DNA from: Streptomyces longisporoflavus
Lineage (GTDB): Bacteria > Actinomycetota > Actinomycetes > Streptomycetales > Streptomycetaceae
Direction of reading: 5' to 3'
Length of the DNA: 64,000 bases
Assembly: GCF_014649775.1 (NCBI RefSeq)
Contig: NZ_BMTR01000029.1
Coordinates: 1 to 64,000, forward strand
Made by a program: the position numbers and the translations under genes. A model generated the notes under the pieces. The model had not been told where the DNA came from, made no database searches, and saw only the letters and a program-made list of their open reading frames with translations. Positions 1-9,840 of the stretch are shown here, piece by piece. Within the stretch, counting starts at the first letter, position 1; the number at the start of each line of letters is the position of its first letter.

Positions 1-2873
1 AGCGGCAGCCGGTCCAGCATCACCAGGACCGAGGGCACCATGAACTCCGGCAGCCGCCCCGCCGCGAAACGCCGCAACTCCCTCGGCGACACACCGGCGG
101 TGAGGTCGACGTCGAGCTGGCCGAGGCTTTCGACGGTGCCGATGCCGCCCTCCATGCCGACGGGCACGACATAGCCCACCAACTGCTTGATGCCCCGGCC
201 CGTGCGGGTGACGACGACGGCCTGGGACACGCCGGGGTGCGCGGTCAGCGCCGCCTCGACCTCGCCCGGTTCGATGCGGAAGCCGCGCACCTTCATCTGC
301 GCGTCGTCGCGCCCGGCATACTCCAGTTGTCCCTCGCTGTTCCACCGCGCCAGGTCGCCCGTGCGGTACATCCGTGACCCCGGAGCCCCGTAGGGGTCCG
401 CCACGAACCGCTCCGCGGTCAGAGGCGCACGGCCGTGATAGCCCCGCGCCACATACCCCGCGATGTACAGCTCGCCCACCACGCCCGGAGGCATCGGAGC
501 AAGCCCGGAGCCCAGCACATAGGCCCGCATGTTCCCCAGCGGCGAACCGATCGGCGCGGCGTCCGTGCCGTCCGTGTCGGCGCCGGACGGCACCACGAAC
601 GTCGACGCGTAGAAGCTCTCCGTCTGCCCGTACGCGTTGATCACCCGCACGCCCGGAATGGCGTCGCGCACCCGCCGCACCAGTGAGGCGGGCAGCGTCT
701 CGCCCGCGAACACCACCGCGTCGGCGCTGATCTTTCCGCGCGTCTGGTCGAGGAGTTCGGCGAAGACGGACGGCACGGTACTGATCACACCGCCGTTCCA
801 GCCGTCCCGTTCGCCGAGCACCAGCACGTCGCGGACCACCTCGACGGTGCCGCCCGCGCACAGTGTGGTGAAGATTTCGAAGACGGAGACGTCGAAGTTC
901 ACCGAGGTGCCGGCGAGGACCCGCGAGCCCGCCTCGATGCCGGCCCGCTCGGCGAGCCGCAGCACGCCGTTGACGACGTTGCGGTGGGTGATGGTCACGC
1001 CCTTGGGTGTGCCGGTCGAACCGGAGGTGTACATCACGTACGCCGCGTTGTGCGGCCGCGGCCGCACCGGCGTCCGTCCGGCGTCCGCCGGGAGGGCGCC
1101 GCTCGCGACATCGGCGACGAACAGCCGCGGGACGTCGCTTGCGGACAGCACGCCGGCCGACTCGGCGGCCGTCAGGACGAGGGCAGGCCGTGCTTCGGCC
1201 AGGATGTGATCCAGACGGGCGCTGGGGTACTTCGGGTCGATCGGCAGATAGGCGGCCCCGGACTTCAGCACGCCAAGGAGCCCCACGAGGAGGTCCGCCG
1301 TGCGCGGCAGCGCCACCGCGACCACCGACTCGGGGCGTACTCCACGCCCTGCCAGGGCGCGGGCGACCTGCTCCGCCCGCGTGTTCAGCTCCCCGTACGT
1401 CAGCGCCGCACCGTCCGACACCACGGCCACCGCGTCGGGAGTGGCGGCCGCCCGGCGCTCGAAGAGGGCGGGGACCGTCACGTCGGGGGCCGGCACCGTC
1501 GTGCCGGTGAACTCGTGCAGCAACATCGCGCGCTCCGCCGGGTCCAGCACGTCCACCGAGCCGACCCGTGCACCGGGATCGGCCACGAACGCGCGGACCA
1601 CCCGCACGAAGCGGGCGGCGACGGCCTCCACGGTGTTGCGGTCGAAGAGGTCGGTGGCGTACTCCAGCGTGCACCGCATGGACCGCTCGTCGGGGTCGAT
1701 GCCGAAGTTGAACTCCAGGTCGAACTTGGAGGTCGCGGTCGGAATGGCCTCGAGACGCGCCCGCACCCCCGGCAGGGCGACGTCGACGCGGGAGTCGCCC
1801 TGCCAGGTGAACATCACCTGGAACAGCGGGTGGTAGGCCGTGGAGCGCTCCGGGTTCAGTGCCTCGACCAGCCGCTCGAAGGGAGCATCCTGGTTCTCGT
1901 AGGCACTCAGCGCCTTGTTCCGCACCCGCTGGAGCACCTGTTCCAGCGTCGGGTTCGCGGCCAGGTCGGTCCGCAGCACCCAGGTGTTGACGAAGAATCC
2001 GACCAGGTCGGCCAGTTCGGAGTCCATGCGGCCCGCGACGGTGGAACCCATCGTGATGTCCTCGCCGGCACCCAGATGGTGCAGCAGCACCGCGACGGCC
2101 GACTGCATCACCATCGACGGGGTCAGTCCGGGGATGGCCCGGTCGTCGGCCAGGTTCTGTACCGCGGCAACCAGGGCCGGCTCGATCGTGAACTCCACGC
2201 TGTCGCCCCGGTGACTGGCGGCGGAGGGCCGCGGCCGGTCCGTGGGCAGCGGCAACTGCTCGGGGGCGCCCGCCAGTTCGCCCTGCCAGTAGCGCAGCTG
2301 GGTGGCAAGAACACTGTCCGGGTCGGACTCGTCGCCCAGGAGTTCGCGCTGCCACAGGGTGTAGTCGATGTACTGCACCGACAGTTCCGGCCACTGCGGG
2401 GCCTCGCCCGTCAGACGGGCCGCGTACGCGGCGGCCAGGTCGCGTGCCAGCGGCTCCATCGACTGGCCGTCGCTCGCGATGTGGTGCATCACCAGGACCA
2501 GTACGTGCTCGTCGGCGGTCCGGCGCAGCAGATGGGCCCGTACGGGTATCTCGGCCGCGAGATCGAAGCGGTGGGCCACCGCCTCGGCGACCGCGCCGGC
2601 AAGCTCGGCCGGTGCCACGTCGGTCACGGGCACCGGAAGCAGGATCTGCTCGTCGGGCAGCACCCGCTGGCCCGGCACGCCCGCCTCGTCCTGGCCGAAG
2701 ACTGTGCGCAGGCTCTCGTGCCGCACGACGACGTCACGCACCGCCGAGGTCAGCGCGGCCACGTCGAGGCGGCCGCTCAGGTGGAGGACGAAGGGAAGGT
2801 TGTAGGCCGCGGACGGGCCCTCGAACCGGTCGATGAACCAGAGCCGACGCTGCGCGAAGGACAACGGGATCAT
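1..2873 (-). CDS. Nonribosomal peptide synthetase, C-A module (3' end outside window)
   Basis: Second NRPS of the pair, running off the left edge. The ATG at 2873 shares the ATGA with the stop of the upstream NRPS, so the two are translationally coupled. The protein opens with a condensation domain (IPLSFAQRRLWF; catalytic HHIASDG near residue 130; VGFFVNT). It follows a PCP without an E domain, so an L-acceptor type C is expected. An adenylation domain follows: YVMYTSGSTG near residue 610, NFDVSVFEIF, NAYGQTES, with the edge falling just before the NGKLDR motif. Aligned by eye to GrsA, the pocket residues read D-V-F-T-V-A-A-Y-A plus the expected Lys, the same as in the previous module. I do not recognise this code. 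Any downstream PCP, E or TE domain lies outside the window. Confidence 0.95.
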   Translation of the reverse strand, partial: MIPLSFAQRRLWFIDRFEGPSAAYNLPFVLHLSGRLDVAALTSAVRDVVVRHESLRTVFGQDEAGVPGQRVLPDEQILLPVPVTDVAPAELAGAVAEAVAHRFDLAAEIPVRAHLLRRTADEHVLVLVMHHIASDGQSMEPLARDLAAAYAARLTGEAPQWPELSVQYIDYTLWQRELLGDESDPDSVLATQLRYWQGELAGAPEQLPLPTDRPRPSAASHRGDSVEFTIEPALVAAVQNLADDRAIPGLTPSMVMQSAVAVLLHHLGAGEDITMGSTVAGRMDSELADLVGFFVNTWVLRTDLAANPTLEQVLQRVRNKALSAYENQDAPFERLVEALNPERSTAYHPLFQVMFTWQGDSRVDVALPGVRARLEAIPTATSKFDLEFNFGIDPDERSMRCTLEYATDLFDRNTVEAVAARFVRVVRAFVADPGARVGSVDVLDPAERAMLLHEFTGTTVPAPDVTVPALFERRAAATPDAVAVVSDGAALTYGELNTRAEQVARALAGRGVRPESVVAVALPRTADLLVGLLGVLKSGAAYLPIDPKYPSARLDHILAEARPALVLTAAESAGVLSASDVPRLFVADVASGALPADAGRTPVRPRPHNAAYVMYTSGSTGTPKGVTITHRNVVNGVLRLAERAGIEAGSRVLAGTSVNFDVSVFEIFTTLCAGGTVEVVRDVLVLGERDGWNGGVISTVPSVFAELLDQTRGKISADAVVFAGETLPASLVRRVRDAIPGVRVINAYGQTESFYASTFVVPSGADTDGTDAAPIGSPLGNMRAYVLGSGLAPMPPGVVGELYIAGYVARGYHGRAPLTAERFVADPYGAPGSRMYRTGDLARWNSEGQLEYAGRDDAQMKVRGFRIEPGEVEAALTAHPGVSQAVVVTRTGRGIKQLVGYVVPVGMEGGIGTVESLGQLDVDLTAGVSPRELRRFAAGRLPEFMVPSVLVMLDRLP

Positions 2874-5800
2874 GAGTACTTACTCCTATCCATCTTGCGC
2901 AGGCGAGGTCGGCTCGATGCCGGGGGCTCTTTCGCAGGGCTCGCAGAGGTGTCCTGCACCCTGCTCGCCAGGTCGGTGATGCGGGGGGTGTCGAAAATGG
3001 CCCGCAGGGGCACGTCGGCCCCGAGTTCGGAACGGATCCGGCCGAGGAGGCGGGCGGCCAGGAGGGAATGGCCGCCCAGGGCGAAGAAGTCGTCGTCCAG
3101 TCCCACCCGCTCCACGCCGAGGACTTCGCCGTACAGGCGGCACAGGGCTTCTTCCTTCGGCGTCCGGGGTGCGCGGTAGCGGCCGGTGGTGAACTCGGGC
3201 TCGGGCAGCGCGGCGCGGTCCAGCTTGCCGTTCGGCATCAGAGGCAGCGCGTCCAGCGGTACGACGGCCGCAGGCACCATGAACTCGGGCAGCCGCGCGG
3301 CGGCGTGACCGCGCAGTTCGCCGGGATCGGTGCCGCCCGCCGCGCACGGCACGACATAGGCCACCAACTGCGTGGCCCAGCCCGTGCCGTGTCCGTCCCT
3401 GGCGACGACGACGGCCCGGTCGACCCCGGGATGCGCGGTGAGGACCGCCTCGACCTCGGCGGGCTCGACCCGGATGCCCCGGATCTTGACCTGCGCGTCG
3501 CCGCGCCCGGCGTACTCCAGATCACCGTCCGCGTTGAAGCGGCCCAGATCCCCGGTGCGGTACATCCGCGTTCCCGGCGGCCCGTACGGGTCGGCGACGA
3601 AGCGCTCGGCGGTCAGTGCGCTCCGGCCCCAGTAGCCGCGCCCCACCGAGGCGCCGGCGACGTACAGCTCGCCCGCCGTCCCGGCAGGCACCGGCAGCAG
3701 TCCGTCGTCCAGGACGTACACACGGTTGCCCGGCAGCGGGGTGCCGATCGGCGCGTTCGCCGCGGCCGACCACTCGTCCGTCCCGGCGACGGCGAACGTG
3801 GTCGCGTAGAAGGTCTCGCTCTGGCCGTAGGCGTTGACGACGCGCACGCCGGGCAGCGCCTCGCGCACCCGGCGCACCAGTGAGGCGGGCAGCGCCTCAC
3901 CCGCGAACACCACCGCGTCCGCGGTGATCTTGTCGCCCAGCTGGTCGAGGAGTTCCGCGAACGCGGAGGGGACCGTGCTGATGACACCGCCCGACCAACC
4001 GCCGCGCTCGCCGGGGACCAGTACGTCCCTGACCACCTCGACGCTGCCGCCGGTGGACAGCGTGGTGAACAGCTCGAACACCGACACGTCGAAGTTGACC
4101 GACGTGCCCGCCAGCATGCGGTACCCCGGTGGAATACCGAGCGCGGCCGTGAGACCGGGCAGACAGCCGGTCACGTTGCGGTGGCTGACCGCCACGCCCT
4201 TCGGCGTTCCGGTGGACCCGGAGGTGTACATCACGTACGCCACATGGTCCGGCCGCAGGGGCCGCACCCGCTCCCCGTCCCCGAGGCGGCCCGCTCCGCT
4301 CCCGTCGGCCGTGATCTCGTCGAGCCCGGCACGGGGAGTGCCGTCGTCGGGAAGCACCGCGGTGCCGGTGGCGGGGTCCGTGAGCACCAGGGCGGGGCGC
4401 GCGTCGCGCAGGATGTGCGCGAGGCGCCCGCTCGGGTACTCCGGGTCGATCGGCAGATAGCCCGCGCCGGCCTTCAGCACGCCCAGGAGCGCGACGACCA
4501 GGTCGGCGGAGCGCGGCAAGGCCACTGCCACGACGGTCTCGGGACCGGCCCCGCGATCGGCCAGGCCGCGTGCGACGCGGTTCGCCCGCTCGTCGAGTTC
4601 GCGGTAGGTCAGCGAGATCTCGCCGTACACCACCGCCACCGCGTCCGGCGTGGCGATCGCCTGCCGCTCGAATGCCTGCGGGATCGTCAGCGCGGGCTCT
4701 GGTGCCGGTGTGGCGGCGAACCGGCCGAGCAGCCGCTCCCGTTCGGCCGGCTCCAGGACGTCGACGGTGCCCACGCGCCGGCCGGGGTCCGACGCCAGCT
4801 GACGCAGGATCCGGCCGAATCGGGCTCCGATGCGGTCGACCTCGTCGTGGTCGAACACGCTGCGCTGGTACTGCAGTGACAGGCGCAGCCGGTCGGAGTC
4901 GGCGAGGGCCATCACGGTCAGCGGGTAGTGCGTGGTGGCGAACGGGCGGATGCCGGTGACCGTGATCCCGGCGGTCCGGCTCGCTTCCTCGATGCCGGAT
5001 CGGTCGAGGGGGAAGGACTCGAAAGCGACGTAGGTGTCGAACAACGTACTCAGGCCCGTGGCCCGCTGGGTTTCGGTGAGGGGGTGGTGATGGTGGTCCA
5101 GGAGCGCGGCCTGCCGGTCCTGGAGCGCGGTCAGGAGTTCGCCGAGGGTGTTGGCGGGGGCGCACCGCACACGTATCGGCACTGTGTTGAGGAACAGGCC
5201 GACCATGGAGTCCACCCCGGGCACGGCGGGCGGCCGGCCGGAGACGGTGGCGCCGAACACCACGTCCTGGCGGCCGGTGAGCCGGGCGAGGAGGATCGCC
5301 CAGGTGCCTTGGACGACGGCGTTGACCGTGACGCCGAGCTCGGCCGCGCGTCGGGAGAGGACGCGCGCGATGTCGGCGGGCAGCGGCACCTCCACCTGGC
5401 CGATGCCCGTGAGGTCCGTGCGGGGCCCGTCGGCGGGCACCAGCAGGGTGGGCTCGTCCAGGCCGGCGAGTTCCCCGGCCCAGGCGGCGGCCGAGGCCTC
5501 GTGGTCCTGCCGCGCCAGCCAGCCGAGGAAGTCTCGGTAGTCGTGGACGCGCGGCAGTCCCGCCGCGTCGCCGCCGGCGGCGTAGAGCCGCAGCAGATCC
5601 TGTGTCAGGTGCGGCAGTGACCAGCCGTCGAACAGGACGTGGTGGGCGGTCAGGACCAGTTCCGCACGGTCCGCGCCGAGCGTGAGCAGGGAAAGCCGCA
5701 GCATCGGCGGGGCCGCGGAGTCGAAGTGGGTGTCCAGGTCCTCGGCGAGGAACCGCTCGAACGCGTCGGCCTGTCCGGGCCCTTCGAGACCGGAGAGGTC

Positions 5801-8800
5801 GCGGTGGAGCCATGGCAGCGCGACTCCGTCGACCACCAGTTGGAGCTGGTCGCCGTTGTCGTCCGACACGAACGCGGTCCGCAGGGCGGCGTGCCGGTCG
5901 AGCAGGGCCTGTCCGGCCGCGCGCATCCGCTCCGGGTCGACGGCTCCGGACAGGTGCAGCGTGTACTGCACCTGATACGCGTCGAACGCGGAGTCGCCCA
6001 GTCGCGACTGGAACAGCAGTCCCGACTGGAGTGCGGTCTGCGGCCAGATGTCGGTGAGTCCCGGATAGCGGCGTTCCCAGGTCTCGATGGCGCTCTGGGT
6101 CACGGTCACCAGGGGGACGTCCGACGGCGTCAGACCACCCGCGTCGGCCTGTGCGGCATGCCGGGCGAGGCCGGCGAGGGCGTCGCACCACAGGTCGGCG
6201 AGCTCGTGCACGTCGTCGGGGGAGAGCACGCCGGCCGGGGCGCCGAAGACGGCGCCGAGGCGGGGTCCTTCCGGGGTGTCGGTGACGGTTGCGTTGATGT
6301 CGACCTCGCACAGCGCGGGCATCCGCGGGTCGTGCCCGGCGTCCAGCTCGGCCAGTTCCGCGAAGTCGGCCAGTTCGGCGGTCTGCGTGAAGCCGAGTCC
6401 GCGCAGTTCGTCGGGCATGTCGGCGGCGGAGAACCGGCCGAGGTAGTTGAAGCCGATCTGGCCGATGGGATGGTCGCGGAGTACCTCGGCGGTCTGCGGG
6501 TTGAGGTAGCGCAGCAGGCCGTAGCCCATGCCCTTGTCGGGGAGGGCGAGGAGCTGCTCCTTGACCGCCTTGACCACGTCATCGGCGGCGGTGCCGCCCG
6601 CGAAGGCGTCGTCGATGTCGGCTCCCGCGAGGTCAAGGCGCACCGGGAAGACGCTGGTGAACCAGCCCACGGTGCGGGACAGGTCCGCGCCCGGTGCCAC
6701 GTCTTCCTCACGGCCGTGTCCTTCGAGCCGGATCAGGGTCGAGGGCTCGTCGACGCCGCGTCGGCGGCGCCACTTCGATACGGCCAGGGCAAGTGCGGCC
6801 AGCAGGCCGTCGTTGACCCCGCCGCGGACGGCTGCGGGCAGTGCCGTCAGGACGGCTTCGGTGACCGGGACGGGCAGCAGGACGCGCACCTTCTGCACGG
6901 TGGCCATCACGTCCGTGGCGGGATCCAGGCGCCGGGAGCCCAGGACCGGGTCGGGGCCCGCGACCACCGAACGCCACAGCGGCAGTTCCGCGACCCGTGC
7001 CGGGGCGGTGGCCGCGTCCGTCAGGGCGTGCACCCAGCGCCGAACCGATGTTGTCGCCGGGGCCGGGGCGGGGTCCGTGTTCGTGTCGTGTCCGGCCCGT
7101 ACCCGCGCCCACGCCGCGGCGAAGTCGGGCATCAGGATCCGCCACGACACGCCGTCGATCACCATGTGGTGGAACGCGACCAGGAGCCGGCCGGGACCGG
7201 CGGACGCCGTGGAGTCGGGTGCAGCCTCCGTGCCGGGGGCGGCGGGCCCCTCGTCCCCGCCGGTGGCACGCGGGTCGAACCACACGAACTGCGCCACCAC
7301 ACCCGCTGCCGGATCCATCCTCCCGGCAGCCGCGTCGAGTTCGTCGACCAGCAGAGGGCGCCAGGACTCCGCGTCCCAGTAACCGGAGCACCCGACGTGC
7401 CGGATCAGCGGGTCCACGTCCACCGAGCCCGGCGGCCCGACGTGCAGACCCACGCCCTCGTCCGGTACCCCGGGCTCAGCGTCTTGCCCGCCGGTCACCA
7501 GGCGAGCGCGCAGCAGATCATGCCCGTCGATGACCGCGCCGAGCGTCGCGGCCAGGCCGGCCCGGTCGATGCCGTCCGGCAGTTCGAGTACGACAGCCTG
7601 GACGAGCCGGTCGAAGCCGGGACCGCGTTCCATGATCCACCGCGCCACCGGCATCAGCGGCATCCATCCGGTGCCGCCGCCCGCCAGCTCGGCGAGTACC
7701 GGCCGCGTGTGGGACCCGCGGCGCGCGGCAGCCCCGGCCAGGGCGGCCACGGTCCGCTGCTCGAAGATCTCGCGCGAGCTGATCTGCGTGCCCCGGGCGC
7801 GGGCCCGCGACACGATCTGGATGGACTGGATGCTGTCGCCGCCCAGCGCGAAGAAGTCGTCGTCGATGCCGACCCGGTCGAGGCCGAGGACCTCGGCGAA
7901 CAACCCGGCGAGCAGCTCCTCGCCGGGCGTGCCCGGCGCCCGGTACGCGCCGCCGCCGAACTCCGGCTCCGGCAACGCCGCCCGGTCCAGCTTCCCGTTC
8001 GGGGTCAGCGGCAGCTGGTCGAGAACCGTGAAAACCGAGGGCACCATGTACTCGGGCAGGCGGCCCGCGAGGAACCCGCGCAGGTCCCCGGCCCGGAAGC
8101 CGGAGCCGATGGCGATACTGCCGCCGGCCGGCCCCCACCCGACGGCTTCGGAGCCGACCGGGACGACATACGCCGCCAGTTGCTTGTTCCCGGCCCCGCC
8201 GGAGGTCTCACGGGCGATCACCGCAGCGTGCGCCACGCCGGGGTGGGAGAGGAGCACCACCTCGATCTCGCCGGGCTCGATCCGAAAGCCCCGCACCTTC
8301 ACCTGGGTGTCGACCCGCCCCTGGTACACCAGTTCGCCGCCGGGGGCCCGCACCACCACGTCGCCGGTCCGGTACATCCGCTCACCGGTGCCGCCGTACG
8401 GGCAGGCCACGAAGCGCTCCGCGGACAGCCCGGGCCGGTTCAGATAGCCGCGCGCCACCCCGACACCGGCCAGGTACAGCTCACCGGCCGTCCCCGTGGG
8501 GACCGGGCGTAACCGGTCGTCCAGTACGTGGGCGCGCATGTTGTCCATGGAGCGCCCGATGGGGATGCTGTCGCCGACCGGCTCCGCGGGGTCCACCGCA
8601 TGGCAGACGGCGAAGACCGTGGTCTCCGTGGGCCCGTAACCATTGACGAACTGCGTGTGCGGGCAGGCCTCGACGGCGCGTCGGACGGCACGCGAGGTGA
8701 GTCGCTCGCCGCCGATCCAGACGGCCCGCAGCCCGGCCAGGCAACGCGGGTCCTCCTCGGCCAGGAGGTTGAACAGCGAGGTGGTCAGGAAGAGAGCGGT

Positions 8801-9598
8801 GACGCCGTAGTCGCTCACCAGGTCCGCCAGAACCCCGGGGGTCAGGTCACCGGAAGGGGCCACGACGACCGCGCCACCGCTCAGGAGCGGCACCCAGAGT
8901 TCGTAGATCGAGGCGTCGAACGCCAGTGGAGAGTGCAGCAGCAACCGCTCGTGGGCGCCGCCGCGCCAGCAGCGGTCCAGTGCGAGACCCACCACGTCCC
9001 GGTGGGTGATGCCGATGCCCTTGGGAACCCCGGTCGAACCGGAGGTGTAGATGACGTACGCGAGATGCTCCGGGTGTACGGACACGGCGAGAGCCGGAGT
9101 GCTCTCGTCCGCCTGCGGGGCCGCCTGCCGGGCCGGTACGACCGCCGCGTCCAGTTCGTCGAGTACGAGGCTCGGGCAGGCGGCGGAGGGCAGGCTCGCG
9201 GCGGCGGACGAGGAGGTGAGCAGCAGGACCGGCCGCACGTCGCGCAGCATGAACTCCACGCGCTCGGCCGGATAATCCGGGTCCAGGGGCAGATACGTCC
9301 CGCCGGCCTTGAGCACCGCGAGGAGGACCGTCACCAGGGCCGCCGAGCGGGGCAGAACCACCCCCACGACCGCTCCGTGGCACACGCCGCGCCGGACCAG
9401 TTCCCGCGCCAGCCGCTCCGAGCCGTCGTCGAGCTCCCGGTAGGTCAACGACGTCTCGCCGGCCACCACCGCGACGGCGTCCGGAGTACGGGCAGCCTGT
9501 CGCGCAAACACTTCGTGAATCGTCACGTCAGCTACGGCAACTGCTGCCGTCTCATCGAGTTCCTGCAGCGAACGGCGTCGCTCCACCGAATCCAGCAC
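2870..9598 (-). CDS. Nonribosomal peptide synthetase, A-PCP-E-C-A-PCP
   Basis: Dimodular NRPS of 2242 aa. Domains by approximate residue: A1 30-560 (LTYREL, YVIYTSGSTG at 180, FVNGYGPTET, NGKLDR), PCP1 with phosphopantetheine Ser 589 (LGGDSIQ), epimerization 640-1070 (HHMVIDG near 808, VGWFTSVFPV, IGFNYLGRF), C2 1110-1540 (HHVLFDG near 1318), A2 1560-2110 (YVMYTSGSTG near 1786), PCP2 Ser 2178 (LGGHSLL). There is no C domain before A1, so this is an initiation module; the E domain implies a D-configured first residue and C2 should be a D-L condensation domain. Pocket residues read by eye against GrsA: A1 D-A-Y-F-W-G-G-V-F (resembling codes I recall for valine-like residues, tentative), A2 D-V-F-T-V-A-A-Y-A (unassigned). 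The GTG at 9598 is chosen because a GGGGG stretch lies 7 nt upstream; an in-frame GTG/ATG extension to 9817 would consume the divergent promoter region. Confidence 0.94.
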   Translation of the reverse strand: MLDSVERRRSLQELDETAAVAVADVTIHEVFARQAARTPDAVAVVAGETSLTYRELDDGSERLARELVRRGVCHGAVVGVVLPRSAALVTVLLAVLKAGGTYLPLDPDYPAERVEFMLRDVRPVLLLTSSSAAASLPSAACPSLVLDELDAAVVPARQAAPQADESTPALAVSVHPEHLAYVIYTSGSTGVPKGIGITHRDVVGLALDRCWRGGAHERLLLHSPLAFDASIYELWVPLLSGGAVVVAPSGDLTPGVLADLVSDYGVTALFLTTSLFNLLAEEDPRCLAGLRAVWIGGERLTSRAVRRAVEACPHTQFVNGYGPTETTVFAVCHAVDPAEPVGDSIPIGRSMDNMRAHVLDDRLRPVPTGTAGELYLAGVGVARGYLNRPGLSAERFVACPYGGTGERMYRTGDVVVRAPGGELVYQGRVDTQVKVRGFRIEPGEIEVVLLSHPGVAHAAVIARETSGGAGNKQLAAYVVPVGSEAVGWGPAGGSIAIGSGFRAGDLRGFLAGRLPEYMVPSVFTVLDQLPLTPNGKLDRAALPEPEFGGGAYRAPGTPGEELLAGLFAEVLGLDRVGIDDDFFALGGDSIQSIQIVSRARARGTQISSREIFEQRTVAALAGAAARRGSHTRPVLAELAGGGTGWMPLMPVARWIMERGPGFDRLVQAVVLELPDGIDRAGLAATLGAVIDGHDLLRARLVTGGQDAEPGVPDEGVGLHVGPPGSVDVDPLIRHVGCSGYWDAESWRPLLVDELDAAAGRMDPAAGVVAQFVWFDPRATGGDEGPAAPGTEAAPDSTASAGPGRLLVAFHHMVIDGVSWRILMPDFAAAWARVRAGHDTNTDPAPAPATTSVRRWVHALTDAATAPARVAELPLWRSVVAGPDPVLGSRRLDPATDVMATVQKVRVLLPVPVTEAVLTALPAAVRGGVNDGLLAALALAVSKWRRRRGVDEPSTLIRLEGHGREEDVAPGADLSRTVGWFTSVFPVRLDLAGADIDDAFAGGTAADDVVKAVKEQLLALPDKGMGYGLLRYLNPQTAEVLRDHPIGQIGFNYLGRFSAADMPDELRGLGFTQTAELADFAELAELDAGHDPRMPALCEVDINATVTDTPEGPRLGAVFGAPAGVLSPDDVHELADLWCDALAGLARHAAQADAGGLTPSDVPLVTVTQSAIETWERRYPGLTDIWPQTALQSGLLFQSRLGDSAFDAYQVQYTLHLSGAVDPERMRAAGQALLDRHAALRTAFVSDDNGDQLQLVVDGVALPWLHRDLSGLEGPGQADAFERFLAEDLDTHFDSAAPPMLRLSLLTLGADRAELVLTAHHVLFDGWSLPHLTQDLLRLYAAGGDAAGLPRVHDYRDFLGWLARQDHEASAAAWAGELAGLDEPTLLVPADGPRTDLTGIGQVEVPLPADIARVLSRRAAELGVTVNAVVQGTWAILLARLTGRQDVVFGATVSGRPPAVPGVDSMVGLFLNTVPIRVRCAPANTLGELLTALQDRQAALLDHHHHPLTETQRATGLSTLFDTYVAFESFPLDRSGIEEASRTAGITVTGIRPFATTHYPLTVMALADSDRLRLSLQYQRSVFDHDEVDRIGARFGRILRQLASDPGRRVGTVDVLEPAERERLLGRFAATPAPEPALTIPQAFERQAIATPDAVAVVYGEISLTYRELDERANRVARGLADRGAGPETVVAVALPRSADLVVALLGVLKAGAGYLPIDPEYPSGRLAHILRDARPALVLTDPATGTAVLPDDGTPRAGLDEITADGSGAGRLGDGERVRPLRPDHVAYVMYTSGSTGTPKGVAVSHRNVTGCLPGLTAALGIPPGYRMLAGTSVNFDVSVFELFTTLSTGGSVEVVRDVLVPGERGGWSGGVISTVPSAFAELLDQLGDKITADAVVFAGEALPASLVRRVREALPGVRVVNAYGQSETFYATTFAVAGTDEWSAAANAPIGTPLPGNRVYVLDDGLLPVPAGTAGELYVAGASVGRGYWGRSALTAERFVADPYGPPGTRMYRTGDLGRFNADGDLEYAGRGDAQVKIRGIRVEPAEVEAVLTAHPGVDRAVVVARDGHGTGWATQLVAYVVPCAAGGTDPGELRGHAAARLPEFMVPAAVVPLDALPLMPNGKLDRAALPEPEFTTGRYRAPRTPKEEALCRLYGEVLGVERVGLDDDFFALGGHSLLAARLLGRIRSELGADVPLRAIFDTPRITDLASRVQDTSASPAKEPPASSRPRLRKMDRSKYS
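3240..4260. repeat. A-domain segment closely repeated at about 1-1060
   Basis: The DNA encoding the second half of A2 is strikingly similar to the DNA encoding A3 at about 1-1060, with an offset near 3.2 kb. Shared runs include the segments around 3860-3910 and 660-710 and around 4205-4245 and 1010-1045. Both encode near-identical protein through NFDVSVFE, GGVISTVPS, FAELLDQ and ADAVVFAGE. This is far closer than A1 is to either, and fits module duplication or gene conversion between adjacent modules. Confidence 0.7.
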
Positions 9599-9840
9599 AC
9601 CATCACCCCCAATTTTGACGAGTGAAACAGGCGCTGCTCGAGTCCCTCTCGATCGTCCGCCTGCCTGTGCGGTGAGGCAGTTGCCGGATGAGGCGGGAGC
9701 AGGAGTGCGACCCGGCCAGTTGAGCCGGACGGGGTCGACGTGCTGACACGGTCGCCCGCTCCTCAGCCCGTCGGCCTCACCTCGCATAGCTTTATGAATC
9801 GGAGCAAACGAACGCATTCGGGTCGAAGGAGACGACGAAC
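9599..9840. promoter_or_regulatory. Divergent promoter region, NRPS and catalase
   Basis: 242 bp separate the NRPS GTG from the catalase GTG. The catalase side holds the AT-richest stretch (around 9785-9800, CATAGCTTTATGAATC), a plausible promoter, and an AAGGAG ribosome site about 9 nt before the catalase start. I see no convincing long palindrome and no tRNA or small gene. Confidence 0.5.

Noticed and set aside
984..3179. A 731-codon plus-strand frame antisense to the NRPS
   Set aside because: It lies opposite the condensation and adenylation domains and consists of Arg/Gly/His-rich sequence with no domain. It is a GC-rich shadow, as are similar long frames at 5639-8512, 9949-11484 and 14551-16059.
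9599..9817. Earlier NRPS start at 9817
   Set aside because: The extra 73 residues have no conserved NRPS sequence and would fill the divergent promoter region; the GTG at 9598 has a ribosome site.
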